From: an uncultured Prevotellaceae bacterium
GTDB lineage: Bacteria > Bacteroidota > Bacteroidia > Bacteroidales > UBA3663
Assembly: GCA_900319235.1 (NCBI GenBank)
Contig: ONNR01000010.1
Coordinates: 62,001 to 126,000 of the forward strand
DNA length: 64,000 nt
Reading direction: 5' to 3'
Shown here in pieces: positions 34,598-41,711 of this stretch (the stretch's first letter is position 1; each line of letters starts with the position of its first letter). A program made the position numbers and the translations under genes. The notes beneath the pieces were generated by a model that made no database searches, was not told the DNA's origin, and saw only the letters and a program-made list of their open reading frames with translations.

Positions 34598-35503
34598 ATG
34601 AAAAGATTCCTCCTCCTGGTGTGGGCGTTATTGTTCATCCCTGTGTCTATTTGGGCACAGGATGAGTTGCCACGACCCGTTACCAATATCCTTTCCCTGC
34701 GCATCGGCCAGGGGAAAATGCGCGACACCTATCTTGCCCCGCTTCTCTATACTGGCAGCAGCATCAGCCTTGAAGGGCAACGTTGGCGCATGCATCGCAA
34801 TCCGGTTTGGACTTCTTGGCAGCAGGCCGATATTATGTTCTCGACAGGCGAAGACCATGGTCATAACAGTGAGGCGTGGACAGGACGTCTGCGTTATCGC
34901 TATGGCATTCTGCATCGCTGGTCCGAAACCCTCTCGAACCTTTCGAACCTTTCGAACCCTTCGAACTCCCCTTGGTCTTTCTACCTAGGCCCTTATGCTG
35001 GCGTTGATCTCGGCTTTGACTACAACTTGAAGATGGGATCGTCCAACAATCCTGCCACGGCTCGAATCACCACCAATCTGGGAGCTGCTGGTGCCGTTAG
35101 CTACAAGTTCCAGACGCCATGGGCACAAGGTATGAAGGTAATGCTACAGGCGCATGCTCCACTGCTTGGTATGGGCTTCTGCCCGGAATATGGGGCCAGT
35201 TATTACGAGACGTTCTATCTCAATACGTCGGGCAACATCCTCCATTTCACGTCGTTGCATAACCAGCAGGACGTTGACGTGCAATTGGCTGTCGATTTCC
35301 CGTTGGCCATCATCCCGTGGTTTCGCAGTTTTGATTCCGTGCTGCGTCTGGGCGGTTCGTATCACATCGAGACGATGGACATCAATGATATCACCACGCG
35401 TTACAGCAGTTTTGAGTTCGTTATCGGTTGGGTTTATCAGTACCTGCCATTCAGTCGCCGCAAGGCCAGTCTTCTAAAACGTTCGCCCTACGATGCATAT
35501 TAA
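34598..35503 (+). CDS. DUF3316-like secreted/outer-membrane protein
   Basis: A 301-residue protein with a signal peptide (LLLVWALLFIPVSIWAQ). The blocks GQGKMRDTYLAPLLYTGSSISLEGQRW and the amphipathic strands to the C-terminus resemble the DUF3316 family, probably beta-rich proteins of the cell envelope with unknown function. It starts 6 bp after parC and its last codons overlap the next gene. Oddity: codons 112-123 (LSNLSNLSNPSN) are four in-frame copies of a 9-bp TTCGAA-core repeat, a probable surface loop. Confidence 0.72.
   Translation: MKRFLLLVWALLFIPVSIWAQDELPRPVTNILSLRIGQGKMRDTYLAPLLYTGSSISLEGQRWRMHRNPVWTSWQQADIMFSTGEDHGHNSEAWTGRLRYRYGILHRWSETLSNLSNLSNPSNSPWSFYLGPYAGVDLGFDYNLKMGSSNNPATARITTNLGAAGAVSYKFQTPWAQGMKVMLQAHAPLLGMGFCPEYGASYYETFYLNTSGNILHFTSLHNQQDVDVQLAVDFPLAIIPWFRSFDSVLRLGGSYHIETMDINDITTRYSSFEFVIGWVYQYLPFSRRKASLLKRSPYDAY
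34931..34966. repeat. Four in-frame 9-bp TTCGAA-core repeats inside the DUF3316-like gene
   Basis: Units CTCTCGAAC, CTTTCGAAC, CTTTCGAAC and CCTTCGAAC begin exactly at a codon boundary and encode four Leu/Pro-Ser-Asn triplets. The same unit occurs in the dipeptidyl peptidase gene in the opposite sense. Confidence 0.88.
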
Positions 35504-36641
35504 TGGTTCATGGTTCACAGCTCTGAGCTCTCGGCTCACAGCTCTTTGTTTCCTATTGTCGGCAGGCTGCCTCCTCACCGCTTGTCTCGACGATGACCAG
35601 TTGGAGCAGGACGATAGTTTGCGCGGTAACTTCGAGGCGTTCTGGCAGACGCTCGACGAGCATTATTGCTTCTTCGATGAGAAGGGTGTCGATTGGGAGG
35701 GTGTTCATCGCAAATATGCTCCTCTTTTCAAAGACTCCATCAAGACGCAGTTCGAACTCTTCAATGTGCTCGACGAGATGGTTGATACGTTGCGCGACGG
35801 CCACATAAACGTCTATACTCCTTTCAATATCGCTCGCTATTGGTCGTGGTATGAGGATTATCCCACCAACTATGACGACAACCTGATTCGTGAGTATTAT
35901 CTTGGCACGAATTACTGGTACACGGCAGGTATGCAGTATGTGATGTATCGTCGCGACTCGGTGGCTTACGTTCGTTACAGTTCGTTCAACAGTGCCATCG
36001 GCTCCACCAACCTCGACTACATCCTTGCCCTCATCCGCAATGCCAACGGATTGATACTCGACATTCGAAACAATGGAGGCGGCTCGCTGTCCAATGCTGT
36101 CACGTTGGCAGAGCGTTTTGCCACCGAGAAGACGCTGAGTGGTTACATCCGTCATAAGACCGGACGTGGTCACAACGACTTTTCCAAGGCAGAACCCCTC
36201 TATATCGAACCTGCTAACGATCGGATGATGTGGGATGCTTCGGTACGCCCAGTGGTGATTCTGACCAATCGCCATTGTTTCAGTGCTGCCAACAACTTCG
36301 TACAACTTATGCGTGCCCTCGATGGTACGATGACCCCTGATACGCTCGGTATTCTTTTCCCCAAAATGATTAAGGTTTGCGGCGATCGTACAGGAGGCGG
36401 CTCGGGCTTGCCTTTCGAAAGTGTCTTGCCCAATGGTTGGTCTATTCGTTTCTCGGCGTGCCCCATGACCGATCCTGATGGAAACAGCACCGAGTCGGGC
36501 ATCGATCCATCTCCTGGTCTCAAGGTCGATATGGATAGTGTGTCGGCATACCAGAATCATCGCGATGACATCATCGAAGCGGCACGCCAATATATCATAC
36601 AGAATACTCGAGCACCGCGAGATACGACCAAAAGTGAATAA
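35493..36641 (+). CDS. S41-family peptidase-like lipoprotein
   Basis: A 382-residue protein overlapping the previous gene by 11 bp. A lipoprotein signal ends LLSAGCLLTAC; the tail-specific protease core includes SVAYVRYSSFNSAIGSTNLDYIL, ANGLILDIRNNGGGSLSNAV and PVVILTNRHCFSAANNFV, where the Ser is the probable nucleophile. The Lys seen in CtpA is not evident; the equivalent loop reads KVCGDRTGGGSG, as in other Bacteroidales S41 lipoproteins. It probably sits on the outer membrane facing the periplasm or outside. Oddity: the first 20 codons are part of a short-unit repeat (35502-35550), so the start may be a recent creation; a later initiation is not excluded. Confidence 0.82.
   Translation: MHINGSWFTALSSRLTALCFLLSAGCLLTACLDDDQLEQDDSLRGNFEAFWQTLDEHYCFFDEKGVDWEGVHRKYAPLFKDSIKTQFELFNVLDEMVDTLRDGHINVYTPFNIARYWSWYEDYPTNYDDNLIREYYLGTNYWYTAGMQYVMYRRDSVAYVRYSSFNSAIGSTNLDYILALIRNANGLILDIRNNGGGSLSNAVTLAERFATEKTLSGYIRHKTGRGHNDFSKAEPLYIEPANDRMMWDASVRPVVILTNRHCFSAANNFVQLMRALDGTMTPDTLGILFPKMIKVCGDRTGGGSGLPFESVLPNGWSIRFSACPMTDPDGNSTESGIDPSPGLKVDMDSVSAYQNHRDDIIEAARQYIIQNTRAPRDTTKSE
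35502..35550. repeat. GAGCTC/GGTTCA-core short repeat at the lipoprotein gene start
   Basis: The stretch contains GGTTCA twice and four AGCTCT/GAGCTC-type cores at about 9-bp spacing (ACAGCTCTG, AGCTCTCGG, CTCACAGCTCT). It bridges the DUF3316-like stop and encodes the n-region of the S41 lipoprotein signal peptide. Confidence 0.6.
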
Positions 36642-36654
36642 TTTTTCGAAAATA

Positions 36655-36686
36655 TTTGGAAGTTCCAAATTTTTGTTGTATCTTTG
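36655..36686 (+). promoter_or_regulatory. Promoter of tRNA-Leu
   Basis: TTTG at 36655-36658, a 20-base spacer and TATCTTTG at 36679-36686, ending 18 bases before the tRNA. It starts just after the stop codon of the S41 lipoprotein gene. Confidence 0.75.
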
Positions 36687-36704
36687 CGCCCGCAAATTCG
36701 ATAG

Positions 36705-36786
36705 GCGGGTATGCTGAAATTGGTAGACAGGCCAGACTTAGGATCTGGTGTCGCGAGGCGTGTGGGTTCGAGTCCCACTACCCGTA
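36705..36786 (+). tRNA. tRNA-Leu (anticodon TAG)
   Basis: The sequence folds as a class II tRNA with a long variable arm. The anticodon arm is CCAGA-CTTAGGA-TCTGG, giving anticodon TAG (reads CUN leucine codons). The D-arm carries GGTAGACA and the T-arm GGGTTCGAGTCCC. The acceptor stem GCGGGTA pairs with TACCCGT, leaving a G-U pair at positions 1-72. The 3' CCA is not encoded, as is usual in Bacteroidetes. It has its own promoter and a strong terminator. Confidence 0.95.
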
Positions 36787-36798
36787 CTTCCTTGTAAC

Positions 36799-36835
36799 GA
36801 ACTCCATTTACACTTGTAAGTGGGGTTCTTTTTTT
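36799..36835 (+). terminator. Intrinsic terminator of tRNA-Leu
   Basis: A 13-bp stem (GAACTCCATTTAC with GTAAGTGGGGTTC, G-U pairs included) closes a 4-base loop and is followed by seven T residues. It is among the clearest terminators in the window. Confidence 0.93.
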
Positions 36836-36845
36836 ATGATTCTTG

Positions 36846-36875
36846 ATCAACAAACGTATAGTTTTGTTGATTTTT
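36846..36875 (+). terminator. Second terminator-like hairpin behind tRNA-Leu
   Basis: ATCAACAAA (36846-36854) pairs with TTTGTTGAT (36863-36871) and is followed by a short T run, so it backs up the first terminator 10 bp upstream. Confidence 0.65.
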
Positions 36876-36893
36876 CTTCGCGCGGGCTCGTGT

Positions 36894-36942
36894 GTGTGAT
36901 GCGAGTGCGCCTCTTATGCGTACCTGTACACTCGCCTCATAC
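36894..36942. repeat. Imperfect inverted repeat, GT/CG-rich
   Basis: GTGTGATGCGAGTG (36894-36907) and CACTCGCCTCATAC (36929-36942) pair at 12 of 14 positions around a 21-base loop; flanking GCGCG-rich bases extend the symmetry weakly. It lies in non-coding DNA between the tRNA terminators and the minisatellite. Confidence 0.6.
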
Positions 36943-37023
36943 GCGCGCTCGGTTCTTTTTAAAGAAAAAGAAAAAAAATAAAGATTTAAAGACTCACTAT
37001 ATATAAAGGAAACACAGTCTTTT
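36943..37023. other. AT-rich non-coding spacer
   Basis: An A-rich stretch without a recognisable gene, promoter or hairpin, leading into the 42-bp repeat array. Confidence 0.5.
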
Positions 37024-37440
37024 TTGGAAAATAACACTCTGACGGCCGACAGAGTGCTTTCTTTGCTCGGAAATAACATTCTGATGGCCGACAGAGTACT
37101 TTTTTCGCTCGGAAATAACACTCCGACGGCCGACAGAGTGCTCTCTTCGCTCGGAAATAACACTCCGACGGCCGACAGAGTACTTTCTCCGTTCAGCAAT
37201 AACACTCTGACGGCCGACATAATGCTCTCTTCGCTTGGAAATAACACTCTGACGGCCGACAGAGTACTCTCTTCTCTCGGAAATGACACTCTGACGGGCG
37301 ACAGAGTACTCTCTTCGCTCGGAAATAACACACTGACGGCCGACATAATGCTTTCTTCGCTTGGAAATGACACTTTGACGGCCGACAGAATACTTTCTCT
37401 TCTCGGAAATCGCACTCTGACGGCCGACAGAGTGATTGCT
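37024..37440. repeat. 42-bp minisatellite, ten copies
   Basis: Ten head-to-tail units of exactly 42 bp, each like GGAAATAACACTCTGACGGC followed by CGACAGAGTACTCTCTTCGCTC. The central ACTCTGACGGCCGACAGAGT is a 20-bp palindrome broken at one base pair. Because 42 is divisible by three and the unit has no stop, several frames on both strands stay open; the plus frame would give a 14-residue repeat (GNNTLTADRVLSSL). None of these frames has an ATG start, a promoter or a codon-biased pattern of changes, so I do not call a gene. Confidence 0.92.
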
Positions 37441-37450
37441 ACAAAAAATA

Positions 37451-37481
37451 TCCCTCGGCACCTGTTTTTAGTACCGAGGGA
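37451..37481 (-). terminator. Intrinsic terminator of the secreted-protein gene
   Basis: TCCCTCGG (37451-37458) pairs with CCGAGGGA (37474-37481). On the minus strand the stem is followed by ATATTTTTTG, a good T tract. It ends transcription of the gene at 37517-38428 just before the minisatellite. Confidence 0.88.
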
Positions 37482-37516
37482 GAGTTGTATGAGACGATAA
37501 TGCTATCGAAAAATGC

Positions 37517-38428
37517 TTATTTCACCATAATAAGTTTGCCGTTCACCACGCAGAGGCCCTTGGCAGCGTTGAGCTTCTGGCCAGCGATGTTGTAGATTGC
37601 GCTATTGGCAACAGGTGCAGCCTCCACTTCGCTGATGGAAGTTTCGCCGCTGGTCACAAGCACTACTTTCGTAACCTTGGCATCGATTCCCTGAAGGACG
37701 AGACCATAGTTGGTGAGTTCAGTCACCATGTTCGAAGTGTAGGGATCGAGTTTGTAAGGCTCAACTGTGATATCAGTGTCGGTGATGGCTACGGTATAAG
37801 TGTCAGCTGCAGGTACGTTGATGGTGGGAGCAATGGCACCCCATCCTTCGGCGAGAGACTTGACGAATACCTGTCCGCCCCATTCCCAACTTACAGCCTC
37901 CACGGGCTCGGCAGTGATGAGGAGCTTGTCGCCTGCCTTCACGTCAATCTTGCCGATGCTGACCGAACCGCTCCAACTCTCGTCGAAGGTGTATTCGCCT
38001 TCCCAAAGGGTCTTTTCGGTTTGAGGAGCGATGTCACCTACAAGGGTCACATGATCCACGGCGCAGTCATTGTAGATGTTGATGGTGATGCCAACATCGT
38101 GATACTCTCCTGGAGTGGTGCCAGCGACTTCCTTGATGGCAGCCACGGTGTACTCATAAGTCCAGCTGTCGCCAGCCATGCCTGTCCATTGTACGATAGG
38201 GCTCCAGTTGTCGGAATTGGCAAAACCACCAATGCCCCAAGTATCGCGGCTTGCACCCGAGTTGTTGACGATGTAGAAACGCACGATGTCGGTGTCGGCA
38301 GCGCCAAGGCCATCGATTTCGGAAATGAGGAGGGTGTGTCCCTCTACGAGGGTGAGAGGAGTCTCAGTTTCAGCAAAGGCGAGGGCTGCGCCAAGGGCCA
38401 ATGCAGAAGTAAGTAGAATTTGTTTCAT
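37517..38428 (-). CDS. Secreted protein of unknown function with type IX-like tail
   Basis: The frame runs to 38557, but the ATG at 38428 gives a clean signal peptide (MKQILLTSALALGAALAFAE) and fits the promoter at 38495-38526, so I use it: 303 residues. The body is beta-rich with repeated Trp and Asp, like a lectin-type or jelly-roll domain (DIVRFYIVNNSGASRDTWGIGGFAN, VTLVGDIAPQTEKTLWEGEYTFDESW). The end, VANSAIYNIAGQKLNAAKGLCVVNGKLIMVK, is a type IX-like sorting tail, so the protein is probably surface-bound. I recognise no catalytic motif. It faces away from the pectin locus, whose promoter lies in the shared 227-bp region; a carbohydrate-binding role is possible but unproven. Confidence 0.78.
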   Translation of the reverse strand: MKQILLTSALALGAALAFAETETPLTLVEGHTLLISEIDGLGAADTDIVRFYIVNNSGASRDTWGIGGFANSDNWSPIVQWTGMAGDSWTYEYTVAAIKEVAGTTPGEYHDVGITINIYNDCAVDHVTLVGDIAPQTEKTLWEGEYTFDESWSGSVSIGKIDVKAGDKLLITAEPVEAVSWEWGGQVFVKSLAEGWGAIAPTINVPAADTYTVAITDTDITVEPYKLDPYTSNMVTELTNYGLVLQGIDAKVTKVVLVTSGETSISEVEAAPVANSAIYNIAGQKLNAAKGLCVVNGKLIMVK

Positions 38429-38494
38429 AAGCTTTAGAGTTTGAAGTTTGTGTAGGACTGATAATGTTTTTTCCAATACAGGATTTTGATGGCG

Positions 38495-38526
38495 CAAAGA
38501 TAGGATTTTCCTCCAAAAACGCCAAA
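38495..38526 (-). promoter_or_regulatory. Promoter of the secreted-protein gene
   Basis: Minus strand: TTTG (38523-38526), 20 bases, then TATCTTTG (38495-38502), 66 bases upstream of the start codon. It supports the start at 38428 because the longer frame would begin upstream of the transcription start. Confidence 0.78.
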
Positions 38527-38603
38527 TAATATTTTTATTTTGGATAAGAAAAATCAAAAAATGGATAAAATATACATAAATTGTCCAACTTTTTAACCCC
38601 TTT

Positions 38604-38635
38604 TTTGTTTTTCTTGGTTAGATTTATTATCTTTG
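38604..38635 (+). promoter_or_regulatory. Promoter of the rhamnogalacturonan-type locus
   Basis: TTTG at 38604-38607, 20 bases, TATCTTTG at 38628-38635, then the CE12 start codon at 38656. Divergent from the promoter at 38495-38526. Confidence 0.78.
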
Positions 38636-38655
38636 CACCATAATTCCTAACACAT

Positions 38656-39912
38656 ATGAAACATATTTTTTCGCTTTTCGTTCTTTTCCTCTGCGGCTTT
38701 TCGCTCCAAGCAGAGGAATTTACCAGTCTGTCTGTAGATTTTCCTAAGGTGGCAGCCTATACCGATGCCACGGGCTTCGGCTATGACTTGGGCACCTCGT
38801 GGGATGGCCGCTCGACGGCTCCCTTCTTCTTCAGTGTCAATGTACCCGATGGCAACTATCGTGTCACCGTCACCATCGGCAGCAAGAAGCGTGCTGCTAC
38901 TACAACCATCCGTTGCGAGAGCCGTCGTCTCTATGTCGAAAATCTCGCCACCAAAAAGGGAGAACTGGTGACGCGCACCTTCGTGGTCAACAAGCGCGAT
39001 TCGCTCTTCACCGATGCCAAAGGCAAGGTCGATAAGGTGAAACTGAAGCCCGGTGAGGGAGGCAAACTGCATTGGGACCGCAAGCTCACCTTCGAAATCA
39101 ATGGCGAAGCCCCGGCCATTCAAAGCATCTCCATCGAGCGCGACGACCAGATTTCCACCCTATATCTCCTGGGCAACAGCACTGTGGTCGATCAGAGCAA
39201 CGAGCCATGGGCAAGCTGGGGACAGATGATCCCGCGTTTCCTCAACGAAGGTATTGCCGTGGCCAATTATGCCGAAAGCGGCTTGGCAGTAGCCACCCTG
39301 ATTGGCCAGAACCGTTGGGCCAAGGTGTTGAGCCTTTTGACGGAAGGAGACTATGTGATACTCGAATTCGGGCACAACGACCAGAAGACCGACGACCGCC
39401 CTGGCAACGGAGCCTACTACGCTTTCAGCCATCAGGTGAAGATGATTCTCGATCAGTGCCGACAGAAGGGTGCCACCCTCATCCTCTGCACACCCACTAT
39501 GCGCCGCAGTTTCAAGGACGGTGTGAACCAGAATACCCATAAGGACTATCCTGCCGCAATCCGTGATATCGCCGAGCGCGAAGGTCTGCTCTGTATCGAT
39601 CTGCAGAAGATGACGGGCAAGTTCTACGAAGCGATGGGAGAGGAGGACTCGAAACGTGCCTTCGTGCACTATCCTGCTGGCACATGGCCTGGCCAGGAAA
39701 AGGCTCTTGCCGACAATACGCATTTCAACCCCTACGGCGCCTACGAGATTGCCAAGATGGTTGCCGCCGCTCTTGCAAAATCCGAAATGCCTATCGGCGC
39801 GTATGTACTGCCCGAATTCAGCCAGTTCGATCCATCTCATCCTGATGCGTTCGAAACCTTCCACTGGAACAACTGCCCATTTGTGGATATGACCAAGCCT
39901 GACGGAAACTAA
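38656..39912 (+). CDS. CE12-type rhamnogalacturonan acetylesterase, secreted
   Basis: A 418-residue protein with a signal peptide (FVLFLCGFSLQAE). Residues 20-160 form a beta-sandwich resembling a carbohydrate-binding module (FPKVAAYTDATGFGYDLGT). The SGNH hydrolase core follows: LLGNSTVVD (Ser175), NYAESGLAVAT, EFGHNDQK (Asn241) and ADNTHFNPYGA (Asp353/His356). This domain order is usual for CE12 enzymes that deacetylate rhamnogalacturonan I. It is first of four co-directional enzyme genes ahead of SusC/SusD, and its neighbour is a second CE12-like gene, so acetylated pectin is the likely target. Confidence 0.9.
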   Translation: MKHIFSLFVLFLCGFSLQAEEFTSLSVDFPKVAAYTDATGFGYDLGTSWDGRSTAPFFFSVNVPDGNYRVTVTIGSKKRAATTTIRCESRRLYVENLATKKGELVTRTFVVNKRDSLFTDAKGKVDKVKLKPGEGGKLHWDRKLTFEINGEAPAIQSISIERDDQISTLYLLGNSTVVDQSNEPWASWGQMIPRFLNEGIAVANYAESGLAVATLIGQNRWAKVLSLLTEGDYVILEFGHNDQKTDDRPGNGAYYAFSHQVKMILDQCRQKGATLILCTPTMRRSFKDGVNQNTHKDYPAAIRDIAEREGLLCIDLQKMTGKFYEAMGEEDSKRAFVHYPAGTWPGQEKALADNTHFNPYGAYEIAKMVAAALAKSEMPIGAYVLPEFSQFDPSHPDAFETFHWNNCPFVDMTKPDGN

Positions 39913-39920
39913 ATGATAAT

Positions 39921-39974
39921 CTCTAGAACCTCTAGATAATCTAGAAAATCTAGAGCTTCTAGAAAATCTATAAA
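39921..39974. repeat. Six 9-bp TCTAGA-core repeats
   Basis: CTCTAGAAC, CTCTAGATA, ATCTAGAAA, ATCTAGAGC, TTCTAGAAA and ATCTATAAA follow one another without gaps in the spacer between the two CE12-type genes. The same core appears at 59512-59565. Confidence 0.88.
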
Positions 39975-39997
39975 AATAAAACAAAGCACACACTTAT

Positions 39998-41626
39998 ATG
40001 AAAAGAACCCTCATCACTCTAGCCCTTCTCTCCGCTGCCTTTGCAGGTGGAGCCCAAGTGAAGGATGCCAACGGCATCAACGATACCACTGTCGATAACT
40101 ACAAGCAGTCGGAGGATGCCGATTCGAAATATGCACGCCCCGTTCCCGGCTCCAGCCGTAAGGGCAACAATCCTGTACTTTTCCTCGTCGGCAACAGCAC
40201 GATGCGCACCGGCACCAAGGGCAATGGTAACAACGGCCAATGGGGTTGGGGTGCCTTCGCCTATCAGTATTTCGACGAAGAGCGCATCACAGTCGAGAAC
40301 CACGCCCTCGGCGGAACGTCAAGCCGCACGTTCTACAACCAGCTTTGGCCCGATGTACTTAAGGGCGTGCAGGCTGGCGACTATGTGCTCATCGAACTTG
40401 GCCACAACGACAACGGTCCACTCGACACCTGGACCGCACGCAACAGCATCCCGGGCATCGACCCCGATACCTGCGTCACGGTGACGCTCCACGACTGTCG
40501 CTCAAAGGACTGGAACGGCCGCGTTGAGACCGTCTATAGCTACGGACAGTATATGCGCATGTTCATCAACGATGTGCGTGCCAAGGGCGCTTATCCGCTC
40601 ATTGCCTCGCTGACGCCCCGCAACTCTTGGGACAACGAGACCACCATCACCCGCAAGTGGAACACCTTCACCCCTTGGGGAAAGGCGGTGGCCGAAGAGA
40701 TGAACGTGCCGTGGATTGACCTCGAAGGCGTCAGCGCCTCGCGCCTTGAGAAGTTCGGACATTGGAAGACCGAGTACATGTTCTACTATGTCGATAAGAT
40801 CCACACCTCGCGCTTCGGCGCCGAGAACAATGCCTACAGCGCAGCCCTTGCCATCCAGCAGTGTGAGAACTGTCCGCTCAAGGATTATCTCAAGGACCTT
40901 ACGCCCATTCACGTCGATGTGAATCGCACGCCGGGCAAGACCGTCGTTTGGCTCTGCGGCGACTCTACCTGCAAGAACTCCGACAACGATCCCAACGGCA
41001 TGTGGGGCTGGGGCAGCCAGGCCTATACCGTCTTCGACACGGCCACGGTCATCTTCCAAAACGAAGCCATGGCAGGCCGTTCGTGCCGTACCTACCTCAA
41101 CGAGCGTCGCTGGGAGAAGGTCTATAACTCGCTGCAGCCGGGCGACATCGTCTTCCTGCAGTTCGGCCACAACGACGTGGGCGACATCGAGAAGGGCAAG
41201 GCACGCGGCGAAATAGCTTTGGGCACCGATTCGACCAAGGTCTTCAAGCTCGAAGCCACGGGCGAATACGAAGCCGTATATAGCTTCGGCTGGTATTTGA
41301 AGAAGATGATCCAGGATGCGCGCGAGAAGGGTGCCATCCCCATCCTGCTCAGCCTCACTCCACGCAACGAGTGGCCCGGCGGCAAGATTGAGCGTCGCAA
41401 CGACACCTACGGCAAGTGGTATCGCGAAGTTGTCGAAGCCACGGGCGTGCCCTTCATCGACGTGCACAACATCACCGCCGACTATCTCGACAGCATCGGC
41501 CAGGAAGCCGCCAAGGCCTACTACAACCACGATCACACCCACACCAGCCTGACGGGTGCACAGCAGAATGCAAAGAGCGTTGCTCAAGGTATGCGCTTCC
41601 TCGGATATGATCGATTGCTGAAATAA
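39998..41626 (+). CDS. Tandem double-SGNH (CE12-like) acetylesterase, secreted
   Basis: A 542-residue protein with a signal peptide ending near AFAGGAQ and two complete SGNH domains in one chain. Domain 1 (about 58-295): LVGNSTMR (Ser67), IELGHNDNG (Asn137), VDKIHTSRFG (Asp266/His269). Domain 2 (about 313-542): CGDSTCKN (Ser323), LQFGHNDVG and NHDHTHTSLTG near 510-515. Both keep all catalytic residues, so two active sites are expected. Family members are rhamnogalacturonan acetylesterases. The two domains are similar but clearly diverged, so they may remove acetyl groups from different positions. It lies in the pectin locus between a CE12 gene and a sulfatase gene. Confidence 0.9.
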   Translation: MKRTLITLALLSAAFAGGAQVKDANGINDTTVDNYKQSEDADSKYARPVPGSSRKGNNPVLFLVGNSTMRTGTKGNGNNGQWGWGAFAYQYFDEERITVENHALGGTSSRTFYNQLWPDVLKGVQAGDYVLIELGHNDNGPLDTWTARNSIPGIDPDTCVTVTLHDCRSKDWNGRVETVYSYGQYMRMFINDVRAKGAYPLIASLTPRNSWDNETTITRKWNTFTPWGKAVAEEMNVPWIDLEGVSASRLEKFGHWKTEYMFYYVDKIHTSRFGAENNAYSAALAIQQCENCPLKDYLKDLTPIHVDVNRTPGKTVVWLCGDSTCKNSDNDPNGMWGWGSQAYTVFDTATVIFQNEAMAGRSCRTYLNERRWEKVYNSLQPGDIVFLQFGHNDVGDIEKGKARGEIALGTDSTKVFKLEATGEYEAVYSFGWYLKKMIQDAREKGAIPILLSLTPRNEWPGGKIERRNDTYGKWYREVVEATGVPFIDVHNITADYLDSIGQEAAKAYYNHDHTHTSLTGAQQNAKSVAQGMRFLGYDRLLK

Positions 41627-41639
41627 TTTTTTGTTTTTT

Positions 41640-41695
41640 GCTGGTATTTCGGCATTTCGTAATTCCGGTATTCCGGTATAACGGCATACCGAAAA
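41640..41695. repeat. TTCCGG/TTTCGG-core short repeat
   Basis: About five degenerate 9-bp units (TATTTCGGC, ATTTCGTAA, TTCCGGTAT, TCCGGTATA, ACGGCATAC) fill the spacer between the double-SGNH gene and the sulfatase gene; CCGG is the core. Confidence 0.75.
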
Positions 41696-41711
41696 AATCT
41701 CCTCAAAAAAA

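Noticed and set aside
37024..37440. CRISPR array
   Set aside because: Units are contiguous 42-bp repeats with scattered changes and no unique spacers of constant length; no cas genes are in the window.
36834..37500. Three possible repeat proteins encoded by the 42-bp array
   Set aside because: Open frames on both strands follow from a stop-free unit divisible by three. Starts are non-ATG, no promoter or ribosome site is seen, and changes between units hit all codon positions.
38429..38557. Longer N-terminus for the secreted protein at 37517-38428
   Set aside because: The extension begins upstream of the promoter at 38495-38526 and would bury the signal peptide.
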